Of a stretch of DNA of 64,000 nt, positions 1 to 14,300 are shown in pieces. Both the position numbers and the translations under genes were made by a program. Origin of the DNA: Paragordius varius (lineage: Eukaryota; Nematomorpha); the NCBI GenBank assembly GCA_964247055.1, contig OZ176054.1:2046001-2110000 (forward strand). Reading direction: 5' to 3'. Below the pieces are notes generated by a model. That model did not search any database and was not told the DNA's origin. It saw only the letters and a program-made list of their open reading frames with translations. Within the stretch, counting starts at the first letter, position 1; the number at the start of each line of letters is the position of its first letter.

Positions 1-72
1 AAAATTTTGAGTAAATCAACTGATTTATAACTAAATGTATAAATTTTGATCGATGTAAATTATTATCTTTAG

Positions 73-837
73 AAATCTCCCAAAATTACAGAATTTCCAT
101 CCTTCTGCCAAATATTAAATACACGCATGCATTTAAAGATTCTAGTTCGCCGGCTTTTATGGAGTTTCAAGCCGAAATTTGGTTCAAGGTAGAATTAAAT
201 ATTTTTTCCAATATGTGCATAATTATATATATATATATATATAGTAAGTATACTCCGGTAGTTTTTCCCTAAGATAGAGCATTATGCTCTAATAATAGTA
301 AAAAAAGAAAAAAAAACAATATTTTAAGCCTATGGTTATCTGACAATATATATAGAGAAATATTGAAATTATACGGATAAAACTTGAAAATATAAAGACA
401 AGTATTTTTTTAACCTTGAGTTTTGATTCCAATTGTAAAATCCATAAACTGTAACATCTCTGTAATAATGTTTATTAGATCTTAACATACCTGTATACGG
501 ATCATCAATTACCAATCCTTAGCATTGACTTGATATCAACTGTACATTGGCGACGCCATAATTTAGTGGCCAACTTGAAATTTATGCTGTACGATGCTGT
601 AAATGATCAGCAGTTAAATGCATCTCTTATCGATTACTTCGCTCAAAATAGGGAAGATAGAAAATTTGGACAAGCCTGGCCCCTTACAATAACTCTTGAT
701 ACGGGTGGGTGAGCACCAATGATAGATAATATTTATAGCAACGAATAAGTTTTTGTGGTTAAAATATGAAAAAATAATAAAATTTTATAAATGATTTTCA
801 CTGTAAAGTGTTTTTTACGTCTAAAAATTAGTTCCTC

Positions 838-882
<45 letters not shown>

Positions 883-3800
883 AAATATTTGTTTTCGTTT
901 CATTGACCGCTTTAGGTATTAAAAGATATAATTAAATCAATTATCATAAACAAATGGAAAAACTATTAAATATTACGGTAAATGAAAAAATATAAAAATA
1001 ATGACAAAATTCTCCATGGTGAAGTTTTTATATAATATATAATAATAAGATTACTAATTTACTAATGCTATAAGATTGCTTGCTATTAACCATGTACCTG
1101 GATAATCTTTTATAATAATTATTATACAGAAACCGCCTGTGAAGTCAAACCTCCAGGATCTGAAATGGTAGCTGGATTTCACGATGGCCTTAACCCAATC
1201 GAAGAATATCTAATCGATTCGACCTTTGACAACAATAATACCACGAAAAATGGTGAACATTGGGACGATGTATGTGCCAAATCTGGCGCGCCCGAAGAAC
1301 AAATCTGCGATCCTGACAAAAAGGTTTGCGTATGTAAGCCAGGAAAACACTTTGATCATCGTTTCAGGGAATGTAAAGGTAGATAAAATTATTGCATAAT
1401 AAATTGTTGCAGTTAATGCGAACATCTAGGGTAGAAGAACTTAAACCCGTCTAATTATTATTAATTGGTGTTGCGGCAAGGCAAATAAAAAAAAATTTTT
1501 ATCATTGACTAGCTTTTTAAATAAAATTTACAATTTTTAACCATTTTAAATGGTAAAGGTCATATTTTTTGATGAATGAGTTGGCTCAAAAATAACTCAT
1601 CAATATAAAATTTTTATGGGAAATTGAGACATTATTTTTGTGGCTTAAAAAATGTTCAGACACCTTATAAGTAAAAAATAGGAGAATAATATGTGGTATT
1701 ATAAAATGTGTTTTGAGCCTGCGTATTCACATGGCTTTTTCGCATGAACAAGTTTGAGTTTGATAAGGGCTTATTTAAATAGCCCTATAATTTTTTTTAT
1801 GTTTTGGTTATAAAAACCTTATTAGATGTAGCCTTTTTTAAAAATTAATAAAAGATAATACTGCGACTGGATTTATACTTTTGCCTACAATAATTTATTG
1901 ATTACAATTTAAAGTCGCCAGCTATAAATTGAAAAATAAAGCCATTTAGCGCACATAAATTTGCTCACTTTTTTTATTCTTCTTATGTAACAACAGGTGT
2001 TGTTAATGAAATGGGCTTCATAATCTCAATACCGAGTATCCCATTCGATGCAACGCTGATTCAAAATGGAAAAACTTTGCTGGAACTATTGGTACTATCC
2101 TTTGATATATGAAAAAATTTTATCTATATTATCTAGAGATACCAAAAAATAGATACTGTGATAAAAATGCATTCCCCTAACATATTTAAAATGCGATAGG
2201 TCCTACGAACGATTCAACTCACTGAACCGAATCTTATTTCATTGAAACTTAAATCCATCATTCCTGGTAACAAAGGTATCTTGGGTTATTTCAATGCCTA
2301 CCTCTCAGCCAATGCAACAGTCCCCGACTTGAGGAATGCCATAGAGGCCGGAGTCAGAGAAGAGAATAGCGGTCTTTTGGGCGATAGTGTTGTTTTTTGG
2401 GTTGAAGGTACACAATTTTGACCGTATTTTTGCTGTTTAAATATTAATAAAAAAAAGATTTTGTAAAGAAATAAATAACCTCATCTTTTTTTAAAGATAC
2501 CAATTTGTATTGTTCACGGTATTCTTGTCCCATAAATGCATGGTGCAAAATTCAAAAGGGTCGCAAGGTGTGCGATTGTAATGGTAACTTGGTTGCAAAC
2601 AGTTACTCTGGACACTGTGAAGGTATAAAAATGAGATTTTTTTACTTTTAACTGACAAAATGATTTGATTTTTTTTGCAAATTATTTTATTAAATTTTTT
2701 TCTTATATTTTAGGTGATATGGTTGTGTATGATGTAATGCTTGACTTTAACATTCCATACCTATCAAGTTATATTGATCCATATTCCAGTGATTATTACA
2801 CATTGGCTAAATCTATTGAAATGGAGGTACTATATTATTTTGCGCAGCTTTCACAAAATTTTTATTAACCTTTTTGAAAACTTTAAAATATATTTTCAGA
2901 GACTTTTAAAAACTTTTAAATATTTGAATTTTTTATATTTCATTTTATTTTTTATGTAGACATATTCCCTTTTATCCCTCAATGATACCAGTTATCATGC
3001 CGTCAAAGTTCAAACTCTTATGCCCGGTTTCAAAGGGACATTCACCAAAATGAAAATTTATTCAAAACGTGTTTTTGATGTGAAAGACTTACGCAGGTAC
3101 TTGGAAACATTAGTGAGACTAAAACAAGCCAACAATTCGACATATCTCATCCCAGAATCCCTATTACAAAGTGCTAACATAATGGAAATCATAAGTATAA
3201 CATTTTAATTGTAATTAATTACTACATATTTTGGAAATTTTAACAAATACAGGTAAAAATACGGTTTTTATTATATAACCTTTGACATAATTGGAACATT
3301 TATTTAACACTTGGATACAACACATTCATTTCAGCCTTTCGATTCAAATTGGGGTCGTTGGACATCCCAGGCTTTAAAATTAAATATTTCACAAAATATG
3401 GAATAAATTGAAACCATGGCAATTTGCACTTACATAACATTAGTGATCCAAAATATTAAAAAAATTATTCAAAAATACTTGATATTACTTATTCAGAGGT
3501 AAAACCCAAAGGTAAAATTTTTCAACATGTCATATGTACTTAATCTAAATATAAAATTAATGCAAAATATACCACTTTTTCTGTTTATATTAAAGTTAAA
3601 TGTGAGTTCAATAAAAAAGTAAACTTCATTTTAACTGAATCAAATAAACATATTTCGCAAAAATGTAAAAGAAAAATGGCGTCGAAGTAGTTTGATACGA
3701 ATTTTTTAAAAAACTAAATTTTATTTAGATGTTTTGGCTTATTTATTTGTTAAGATAGAAGCAAAAATTTAAATTGAAAACGTTTCTTTCAGTAGTTTTT

Positions 3801-6800
3801 CTAAAAATATCAACTAAGTTGCTCGGATATTTAAATACCCCAATATATTGAAGTGTTAAGAAGCTTATTTGAGATAAGTTCTGTGCTTTTAGCACGCAGA
3901 ATATATAAAAAATAATTTTAAAAAAGATCTGATGCGTTCTATACAGTAAAAACTGCAATTATGCGGAAAACCCGTCAAAATATAAAGGCAAATATTTTTT
4001 CAATATTTCCATACTTAATTTTTCCCATATCAATTATTTAATTACAATTGTAAATATATGATGGATAGATTGTTTATCAATATACATTTCCAATTCATTT
4101 TTCTTGCAATTTTAAACATTATTATATATTTAAAATCTTAAGATAAGGTAACTGATTTTTAGAAAAACAAAAATTTGTCTTATTCTTACGTTTTGTCCGT
4201 ATATAATTTCAGTTTTTACTGTATATCATCGTTTATTTAATTTTTTCGTTTTTATTTTTACTAAAGATGAAAATGAAGAGTTAGCGAAAACTTGTGATTT
4301 GGACACTAATGATGGATGTGATTTAGCAAAACGATTTGTATGCATAGCAACACCCCCTCTCGGTCGACCAAAATGCCAATGTCCGGTTGGACTGGTCAAA
4401 AACATGGTTACCAAAGAATGTGAAGGTGGTTTGCTTTTTTATATATGAAATACACCCAAATATATGGATAATAATTTATGAGGAAAAATAATTTAAAAAG
4501 TGTTCTAATAAATCATGTTTTAATTTTTTATTTTTATACTCTAAATCTCAATATATATATTTAGTCCCATATTCCAAATTTTATGTGGAACTCTTATTGC
4601 AAATTCCATGGTCTCAGGCTTATGAAGATCCGACCAATGATCAATACAAAATTTTGGCACAACGATTTGAATCTGAAGTAAATTTTAATGAAAAATGCGT
4701 ATATAGCCGATATTAGGCTTATAAATATATTTTAATATCAGAGTGTAATTAAGTTTTACTCCTTTTTTTCAAAATATATATCTGTTTCAAATCATATCAT
4801 TTGCATAATAGTTCTTCAACAAATTGCTGGATAAAGAAAGCACTCTGATAGCCGTTAAAATGGAATCCATAATGCCATCCGCTTTCTTTGACATCAACAA
4901 TGATTTCTTATCGTTTGTCGGGTTTTCGCTCTATTTCAATAAATTTTTGCAAACGGAACTTGGAAACGATAGATCAGCCAGTACGCATGATATTGAGGCG
5001 CGAGTTAAACGCCTGCGCGATAATGTTAGCAAATTCGTACGGTTAGCTTTAAGGAGTGAAGGTGATAGCAACAGAAATGTCAGGAGTAGCCTACTGTTCA
5101 AAAATAGTCAACTCATGAGTTTAGAAGGTAAGATTTGACTTGAAGATAGTTTTATATATACTCATAGATGTGTGGAAATAATAATTTGCATTAAATAATA
5201 ACTATTGTTCTTAATTCCAGGTCAATTTAAAACATGCTTGGCTTCCTCCCTTTCCGAGGGTATGTGCATTGGTAAAGAAATGTGCTCCCCCCTTGAAAGC
5301 GTATGTGAATGCCCTGTGGGATACGAAAGGAATTTCAAATCACACTTGTGCGAAAGTATATAATATTTTCATATTATTATACTCCACCACAACTCATTTT
5401 TAAATTTTGAAAATAATAAAACCATACATAATATTAATAAAAAGTAAAAATAATAAATATAAAAAATCAAAGTTGCTACCTAACATAGTTTGTCGTTTTA
5501 TTAACTTATTTGAGATTAAGTTGGCCCTCAATCGATGGTAGTTTTAATTGATGTAACTTTAAACAAATAATCAAAAATGGATAATGGATAATGTATATGA
5601 TAATATGTAGTTGAATCTATTTTGAGTTTATAATTATATAATATACGATTCAAAATATTAGTAAAAAGTATAATTCTGGTGCCGAGTTTCAGGCCCAATT
5701 CCTAATTAATCCTTTACATCGAAAACAAAATACTGATATAATTTATATATTTTACTGTAAAATAGAAATCAATTCCCAATATCAAGTATTACTGACTTTG
5801 GACATTCCCTTCATCACCACCTTGGGAGATGCTAGAAATTCCGTGTTCAAAACTTTGACCAGAATTCTAGAAACGGAGGTAAATATAAGCGTTTTAGTTT
5901 TTTACGTTTATTTAGTTGAAAAATATATACTCCTCGAAAGGGTTTAACGTAAAATAATAATTTATATATATTCTTTACCAATAGCTCAACAACCATTTGG
6001 TGGACAAAAGTCGAGGAGCTTATATTAATTGTGACATTGATAATATAATACCGCTTGGGACAGATCACATGATTATAAGTGTCATAATGTCCTTCAAAAT
6101 TGGTGTCTCCTTTGATTTCGTCCTTAAGAACGTTGAAATATCCATTTCAGAATCTCAAAGCTTAAAGCTACTCTCCAACTCAGAAATTATTCTCTTAACC
6201 GGTTCATTATATAACTTTGGATATATATATATATATATAAAGAGCATAATCCCAATTATGATTTATATAAAATCAAAACATTTTGATTCCTATTTTAGGT
6301 CCGCCCGTTTATTGCTATGATACCCGTAGTAATCGCGGTTGTGAAAATAAAACTGACACTATTTGTAGCCCAATCCTAGGCTTACAAACTGGTCCTCGAG
6401 GGTCACCGAGATCCATATCTCCCCTCAATTTCGGAGAATGCAAATGCAAGGCCGGAACCTTTAACTATCCTTTAAGTGAAACATGTACAGGTATTTAAAA
6501 AAAAGTTTTGTGATCAATAAATTTTTATTGACAGTGTAAGTTATATCATATGTTTCATCCAAACGCAACATTTTTTTAATTGTCTTTGCTTGGAAAAAAA
6601 GGTTGTACGAAAAAATGTTGCTGCTTACTGGAAAATGATATACTAATATGGTAACTAACCAATTATTATAAAATGATTGCCATTTATATCAAGTATATAA
6701 AATAAGACTTAAGAACTTATATCAAATATTATCTTTTCTTTTCGTATAATAAGAAATAGATATCATAGGCAATCACCATTTAGTTAGATTTATCAGTAAT

Positions 6801-9415
6801 ATATTGAATTATGTTATAAAAAATGGGTAATGTTTTATCATGCAGTTATTTATAAAACCTTGTCAACTTTTTCCAATCTACTATTTATTAAAAAATTGTT
6901 ATAAGTTAATTAAATCATATTTTACACCTATATATAAAGCAATTGGCAACACTTTGCGAATCGTGATCAAGGTATATGGCAAGATTATTGAACCTTTGAA
7001 ATCAATTTACCATCCTTTGTTCCAACTTCATAAGAAAGCTTTTGATATAACGGTATACATTGTCTTGAAAATCATTTTTCGATTGTAAAATCTTTTTATT
7101 AATTATAAATGATTTAAATTTTTAGTACAATACCAAACTACGGAATAGAAATGTTTAATTGACAAAATATTTTTAGTTTGGAAAGATTTAAACTTTTGTC
7201 AAATTTACTTACACTTCAAATTTTTTAATAATTTTTATTTAGAAGTTATCTGCTCTCATAAATATAAGGGGTTAGTTATAATATAACTTAAAAATTAAAT
7301 TTGATATTTTTGTATACAGTTATTTGATGCACTTTATACGGACGAACCAAACATTATTGGGGTTTCGTTAGAAAAGGCTTCAGTGGATCCAGATGAAGAT
7401 TTATACAATGCAGAAGATAATGCTCTGAGGGAAGAACGGAAAACAGATCCCATACTTTATCATTTCAATGTGTACTTCCGTGAACCGATTATTAACAAAA
7501 CCAATTTCATTAGGATTTTGGGTGAATTCATGGAGGCCACAAAATTCCCCATGTTCACTTTGGGCAAATTTGTTAGTATTAACGGTAAATTATTTTCTTT
7601 TACTATATCATACATTGCTCATGAGGCATTATTTTTTAATATTGGCTATATAATTGCAAAAACATAGGCATAGAATACAAACAATACCTTCACGATATGC
7701 TTATGGAAGAAACTATGCAATTACAAACAAATGACGATGTCCCTAAACTTGAACTCCTAATTCCACGCAACGAAATCCCCGAACCGATTGTTAAAACGTT
7801 TGCCGATTCACGCTTCAAACAAAACAACGATTATCAAGCAAGAGAAAAAGCTTTAGGATCATCCCGCGATTCCCTAACTGTTAAGGAAGACACTTTGTGG
7901 TTGGATGCATTGAAAGATGCTAAAAATTTGATGAATCAACAAAGCGTTAGGGGGGAACGGGTAACCCCTAAAAAGCATCTTATCCAGGGAACAATAAATT
8001 CTCGTAATCAAACCTCCGCAACTATAGGAAGTAGAAATGAGAAAGCCTTTTCCGGTACAATGATCCTTACTGGCGAACGGAAAGATGATCTAGTTCAACC
8101 GTTTGGACCGTATTCTGATCTTTTAGATGACATTTCAGACGTACGAGGAAATGATCGTTTGGAAAAACCAACATCCTCACGTAAAACAAACAAAGTTAGC
8201 CATGTCAAGAGTTCAACTGTTTCACGCACTTATGGAACAACCAAGAGGAAAAGTCACACCCCTACTACAGCACGAAAAGTTCAACAAACTGCTAGAACTT
8301 CTCCTAAGAAATCGACCGAATACCTAACTGAAGCCATGTCTCCCGTTGTAAGTTTTGGGGCAGAAAATCCAATAATAAATCTATCCGAATTAAAATTAAA
8401 ATTGGGATCACGTCCTGGATTAATAACATCTCCCGTTGATGATACCGTAATGACGTTTGACAAATTTTTAGAGGCTAAGAATAGACCACCCCCAATACAC
8501 AGTTATCGCGTTTCAAGTGAAATTACAAGCCAAAATATTGTTACGGCAAGAAAGGGTACGCAAATGACTCAACGAAATATTGTTAAACCCTATTCGTCCT
8601 CCATAGAAACTATCCTTGAGCGACAATTGAAAACACGAAAAAATCTGGCCCCGTTCTCACCAACCTCGACCTATATCGATGGATCTACCAAAACTTACCG
8701 TCTGAGTAGTACGAAGAAGGATCAAATTACACCTAATAAAAAATTACCAGGGAGCGCCTTTGTTTTTCCCTTAAATAATGAGGTAGTTAAACCAGCTTCA
8801 ACGAATTCCAACTTCCCTAAACTTGCAACCAAAACGCAAATCACTACTAAAACACAACGCCCTATTAATTCGGTCGTAACATTAAATCGTCAAGGTAACC
8901 AAAATATGATGAGTGTTGAAACAACCAAAAATAGCGTTAAAACTTCAATACAAACCAAAAGTTCAAAAGCTACGCAACCTCAGTCCAATAAAATTGCTAC
9001 CCCTGATAAACCTAAGTACAATAAGCTGCCCTCTTACTCGAATAACATAATAAAATCGGGTAATAAAGACTTAGAAACCACAAATTACGATATAATTTAT
9101 AGTTTAAAATCTTTGACATCAGGAAGCGCTTTCCAAAGCCCAAATAAAACTAAAACCAATCCTGCATCGCCTAAATATATCTATAACGTAAATTCTCAAA
9201 ATATTTCTTCCCCCAAACTTGGAGACCAAGATAATTCTATAATTAAAAGCAATAGTATAGACGGAGATGCTGCCAGTGATGATATAATGGATCAATATCC
9301 ATGGGCAATACAACAAATCAGTTCTGCAATGCGTACTTCAATAAATAGCATAGTTTGCAATCTCGTTTCTTTTACTCTGATTGTCATATTATATACCACG
9401 CATAAACTGTTTTAA
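73..9415 (+). CDS. SEA/EGF-repeat cell-surface protein with mucin-like stalk (5' end outside window)
   Basis: Exons by my reading: 73-188, 479-704, 1130-1378, 1997-2091, 2200-2407, 2497-2622, 2714-2826, 2960-3194, 4267-4425, 4565-4677, 4812-5127, 5221-5355, 5766-5878, 5985-6201, 6299-6490, 6940-7052, 7320-7584, 7668-9415. They join in frame into at least 1578 residues. Modules alternate: each SEA-like domain is two exons (phase 1 in, phase 0 between, phase 1 out; the first is often exactly 113 bp) and each EGF-like domain is one phase 1-1 exon with about six cysteines, for example C-SRYS-C-PINAW-C and later C-x-C. The SEA signature is seen in IPWSQAYEDPTNDQY. No GSVVV-type autocleavage site was seen. 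Family knowledge: such proteins are membrane-bound or shed glycoproteins. The N-terminus and signal peptide lie before base 1. The donor at 6201 (G|GTTCAT) and the exon at 6940-7052 are the least certain. Confidence 0.8.
362..470. repeat. Partial copy of TACAGTAAAAA palindromic MITE
   Basis: Lies in an intron of the SEA/EGF gene. It carries the family core (tattgaaattatacgga, then aaaatataaagacaa) but lacks a clear second end. Compare the complete copy at 3942-4223. Confidence 0.45.
841..879. repeat. (TA)n microsatellite
   Basis: Uninterrupted TA dinucleotides in an intron. Similar tracts lie at 29544-29569, 31545-31572 and 47712-47741. Confidence 0.95.
3308..3859 (+). repeat. MITE-like element, family 1 (ends ACACTTCGATTCAAATTGGGG)
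   Basis: About 550 bp in the intron 3195-4266. The left end reads cgattcaaattgggg and the right end ataccccaatatattgaag, an inverted pair. Internal sequence (atggcgtcgaagtagtttga) recurs at 18.1-19.0 kb and 20.5-21.3 kb. There is no coding capacity, so it is probably a non-autonomous DNA transposon; the superfamily is unknown. Confidence 0.7.
3942..4223. repeat. MITE, family 4, mariner-like, complete copy
   Basis: A palindromic element of about 280 bp. The left end is TACAGTAAAAACTGCAATTA and the right end is its inverse, TTTCAGTTTTTACTGTA. It continues inward with cggaaaacccgtcaaaatat against acgttttgtccg. The TA ends suggest TA target use as in Tc1/mariner MITEs. It fills much of the same intron as the family 1 element. 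Other copies: 25536-25792, 25952-26055 and 362-470. Confidence 0.75.
6553..6650. repeat. Short foldback repeat, family 3
   Basis: The sequence tttcatccaaacgcaacatt followed about 60 bp later by aaaaaatgttgctgcttact forms an imperfect inverted repeat. A sister copy lies at 10880-10978. It is in an intron of the SEA/EGF gene. Confidence 0.55.
7668..9415 (+). other. Terminal exon: Ser/Thr/Lys/Asn-rich stalk and hydrophobic C-terminus
   Basis: This 582-codon exon (including stop) closes the SEA/EGF gene. After a short ordered stretch it is low in hydrophobic residues and rich in Thr, Ser, Lys, Asn and Pro, as in a glycosylated stalk. Cysteine is almost absent until the last 25 residues. It ends with a hydrophobic run, NLVSFTLIVILY, followed by only TTHKLF. 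That tail fits a GPI-attachment signal or a short membrane anchor better than a receptor with a cytoplasmic domain; this is inference. AATAAA at 9770-9775 is a possible poly(A) signal. Confidence 0.7.
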
Positions 9416-11349
9416 GTATATGTTTGAAGGGAAAACGAAAACCAATGAAATTAGAATATTGATAAATTTATGATTCTAATCAGTAATCAAAAATCGCATT
9501 TTATTTACTCAACAACATATGTATTTGTTTAACAATTTTCAATTCAAATGAATCTTATCGCGGCCATTTTGCTAAAAATATTTTCTTTAGGATATAACTT
9601 CCTGGATCTTATGATTTTATAAATTTAAAATATATGAGTTTTATACGCCCATATTTATATGATATTGATCTTAACAACTGCATTTAATTTTATTATATAT
9701 TATATATCCTCCTATAAAAATTATGCAATTTACATTGATTTATTGATATTATACATACTAATGCATTTAAATAAATAAACAATACCAAATTAAGAAGTAC
9801 ATTTCATGTAAAATGAATTAATTAAAAACGATCTTATGCCAAAATTTAAGTGTAACTAGGATTGGGCGAGTTATGAACGACTTCATAAATACAGCATGCC
9901 TGACATTTTATCAAACCCATTAAAAAGCAAGAAATGACATAAAATGGAATATAGATGATAAATAAAGTTTTGTGAAAAATATATTTTTGATTTTATAATA
10001 ATGTTTAGGCTTAATTATGAAAATCTGTTGGGTACATTAGAAAATTGTGTCGCCTATATGACACCAATAGTCAATACATCTTCGCATATTTTTATAATAA
10101 TTTCTGAAGGCAAAAACCATTTTAGATAAACAGTTTGGAAAATCATGTATATTAAGAACTGTTAACAATATGCAGAAAAAATTAATAGTTCAGAGTATTT
10201 ATGTTAAAATTCATTGATTAAAATTTTATATGGGCATATACTAAGTTAATTGAATTGGCGGCCGGCATTATTTATCATATGAAAATGATGCACACTCTGA
10301 AAAACAGTGGCGACCCTGAGATGTCAGGATTTGATGGTGAATTTTTGGCGGGATTAAAGATGCGATAAAGTGGTCAATATTTGTTTAAGCAGAAAAAATC
10401 GAGGGTTTTGAGAACCCCAATTAGAATTTCATAAAAAATTGCATAAAAAAACTTTTTCTATAAAATTGGGTGTTCCTGAAAATATCCATACTACTTTAAA
10501 TTAAAAATGTATTATGCACTCAACCAAACCAATGCGATGAAATTATATAATAATTAAATTTCTAAGCACTGATAATCTTCAGTGGTATCAAATCGTGTAG
10601 AAAAAGTGTTTTTTATAATATTAAGCGTGTTTATAATAATTACAAATGCTTAAAAATACCTGCAAAATATTGTCACATTTTGTTTAAGCATAATATTTTG
10701 CAGATATTAAAAATTTGAGATTTTAATTTGTGTTGCTTTAATTTAAGTAGAAGCTTGCGCTTATGTAAAAAAATACGATCAAAACAAAGGTATTATTAAT
10801 TATATTTTATATAATATTTATCAACAAATTGTCTGAAACATTCGGCTAAAAATATTACTATTGTTCAGTCAAAAGATACATTTTTCATCCAAACGCAATC
10901 TTTTTCCAGATCTCTTTGCTTAAAAAAATGTTGCGTTTGATTGAAAAAGTGTTGCTTTTTAGTGAAAAATGGTATATTTAGATTATCCAAAAAATCATAT
11001 ATTAATGTTTAAAAGCATTCAAATTTATTTTCTGTTCTTATATACGAGTGCAACAACAATAATCCATTTCTTATCACATTGTCAATCTATTTGAGTACAA
11101 ATTGATCAATTATTGTAAAGGCTCTATTTGGGGACAGGAATGATTTCTACATTGTATTTAGTGATTTATCTTTTGATGTTGTACTAATTTTAATTAATAT
11201 ATCTATAATCAAACAAACAATATTTAACACAGCATATATCATAATAATACAATATATATATATATTTATTAATAAGAAACAAGAAGATTTTTTGATTCCT
11301 GCAGTTATATATTTATCTCAAGAAGACATCGGATTTATTTGAGTGCTGT
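9416..11349. other. Intergenic region between convergent genes
   Basis: AT-rich spacer between the SEA/EGF gene (+) and the kinase gene (-), which converge here. It contains the poly(A) signal at 9770-9775, the foldback repeat at 10880-10978 and, for the minus-strand kinase gene, an AATAAA (read as tttatt near 11266). I see no further coding exon. Confidence 0.6.
10880..10978. repeat. Short foldback repeat, family 3, second copy
   Basis: tttttcatccaaacgcaat is followed by tgttgcgtttgattgaaaaa, a near-perfect inverted repeat. Sequence and spacing match the copy at 6553-6650. Confidence 0.6.
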
Positions 11350-14300
11350 TTAACTTCTGCTAGCTCGTGATGTGTTAGATGGACTCTCAGATGAGGCTTT
11401 AGAATTGGTTGGAGAACAAGAGTGGGTTACGGATTTTGTTATACAACTATCTTTGGTTGTTGGTCGACCCGTAGTATTATGTCCGGTCTCATTATTATTT
11501 ACCTGAATTGATGTCGAAATATTTTTATTATCCGCCTTTTTTTGTTTTTGATTCGTATTACTTTTACTCAATTTTAAAGTGTCATTTGCATCCGTTTTTA
11601 TTGTTTTGCTAGTGGAATCAACGCCTTTAAGGGCGTAAGCGGGTTGAGAAATTTCTGTAATTAAAAAAAAAGTAATAAGACATGTGAAAAAAGAATAGTC
11701 AAATAAAAACGGGATTGACGTTACTTTTCGCACCAAAATTCCAAAAAACAATATATTGTTATTTCAATGGTTATCTAACTATGTTGCATAAAAAATTAAG
11801 CTATTAACCAATAAACAAAACCATTTTAACCAAACCTTTTCGTTTTTACAACAATCATACGATTCCCGTTACATCTTTGTTAAAAATGATTTAATTGACA
11901 GTATTATCAAAATTACACTAACACCTTAAAATAATAAATGAAAAATATAATATGTAACCTCGACTACTACTATTAATTTGTCTCTCCTTATCACCATTAT
12001 TTTCGCCTGTCGTGAGGTTTGAATTGGCAGTAAATTTGCGTAAATGGAGAATTTGATGTGAGGGCAGGCGTTTAAAGAAGGGATGTCTCAAGCTTTGACC
12101 CAAACTAAGTCGTTGATTAGGTTCATATTCAAGCATCAAGAAAATGAGATCAAACAATTCTAAATGTTCGGCATTGTTGGATGCCAAATATCTAAATTAC
12201 CATAAATAGCTATATTAGAAGAAAAACCAATCAAAATATGTGTAATTTAAACAAACTCTCAAAATCAAAAAAATGAAGAGAGATAAATTTATCAAAAGTT
12301 TACCTCATGAGCGGTTTAGTATTTTCACGGACATAACGACCGGCTGAGTTATATTCATCCCATTCCAAGCGACCATGATAAAAATATTTTGTTCTACGTT
12401 ATTAACACAAAAGTATTGGCATAAAAATAAAAGTTTTAAATCGTTTTATAAATGATGTCGTCAAAAATTTATATGATTAATTATAAATGTGAAAACCAAT
12501 ATAATATATAAAGAGTAATTTTTATCGTTACTTTGTGCGTCGGCACATACGATAAGGTATTTGTCCAAGTATCCTTTCCATCATCCCCAAATGCTCACGA
12601 TTATCATGAGTCTATAAATATAATTAAATGTAATATACCCTAAGTATAACCCAAAAAAATTGTGTAACTAATATATATTTAACATACCTGAAATAATGTT
12701 AACCCATGGTATAATTCAAAAAGTATGGCACCGATGCTCCAAACATCACAAGGATGAGACCAGCCAAGTTCTATAATAGTAGATTTAAATAAAATAATAA
12801 ATCGCACGCAATAAAGGACGTATCAATGATGATTAAAAACCAATCAATGATTTATCAATTGGGTGACTGAAATTTTTTATATATAAATATAATAAATATT
12901 GGATTAAAAGACGAATAATTAAAAGTACCCTACTCAATATTTTAAATTAAAATTGAATAATTTTTAATTTGACCAGCTATATTAAAATGTACGATAAATT
13001 ATTTTTAGACGCTGGCAACAATTTGGTTTATTAAGGTATATATATTACTTTTAATTAATTATGAATAAAGTAGTTTAATTCATAAAATCTTTAATTTTCT
13101 CCACAGGCAACAACATTGGAAGTTTCATAAAAATATAAAAAGTAAATATAAAAGTAAAAAAATATAATCATATATAGATGCATTCACCTAATATAACTTC
13201 AGGGGCTCGGTAATGCCGAGTGGATATAATTGAGCTGTGATGTTCATCATCAAATGTGGCTGATCCGAAATCGATAAGGCGAATTGTGGTATCTTTTACA
13301 ACGCGAAACTTTTTACCCTACACAAAAATAAAAAAGTGTAAAACAAATAGATTTAAGAAAAAACAAATTTTTGACAGCCTAGAAGGCTAAAAGGCGTTTT
13401 TATGCTTAAAATCAAATTATTAATACCAAAACATGTAATTAATTAGTTAAATTTATACGTAAACACAAAATTTTATACCGTTTTGGGATGGATTTGTGTC
13501 TCATAATCAGAGTTAACAAACAACATGTTTTCGGGTTTAAGATCAGTGTGAGATAATTGATTATCGTGAAGGACTATATATTTAAATATATAAAAGCATA
13601 AAATCAAAATAAAATATATATATATGGTAAAAGTTACATTTTTATAACAATAAAAAGTTTTTTAGTCAAAACTACAATTATTTTTAGTTTGGCTCATATT
13701 TAATCAACCAACCAAATAACATTTTTGTTTGCAAAATACAGATTGATTGTTGTCCAAACAATAAAGTTAATTTTAATGATGGGAAATAATCAAAAATGTT
13801 TAAAGAACATCCAGCAAACAATTTTTGTTTATAATTGAAATAATTAATAATACGCTTACATTTAACGGCATAACACAATTGATAACCAATATGTCGAACA
13901 TGGTCCAATGGATATGGTTGGTAATTATTTTGTTTCTAAAAACAATCATCAAACAGGCATAAAAAAATGTTAAAAATCAATATGTATATATATATATAAT
14001 TTGTGATTGTTTTTAAAAAAATTAAACAAAGGCCATGTGCAATATATCAAAACAATATTAACACTTTTGATTAAAATAAAATGTGTTAAAATTAATATAT
14101 GTTGCAATTAAATTTTTATGTTATATGAATTAATACATAAGGCAATTATATTTTTAATCATTTACAATTATGCGTTTACAAATAATTATGTTGAAAACTA
14201 CGTAAGTATATAAAAAATTCATTTTTTTTTTACAAAAAAAACGAAAATTATTGTATTTGCAAAAAAACATAATAAAATGAATGTATTTACAAGGAATTCA

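Noticed and set aside
1210-1425. Minus-strand open frame opposite an EGF-like exon
   Set aside because: Shadow of the plus-strand exon 1130-1378; no motif of its own.
8281-8463. Minus-strand open frame inside the long terminal exon
   Set aside because: Shadow of the 572-codon plus-strand frame.
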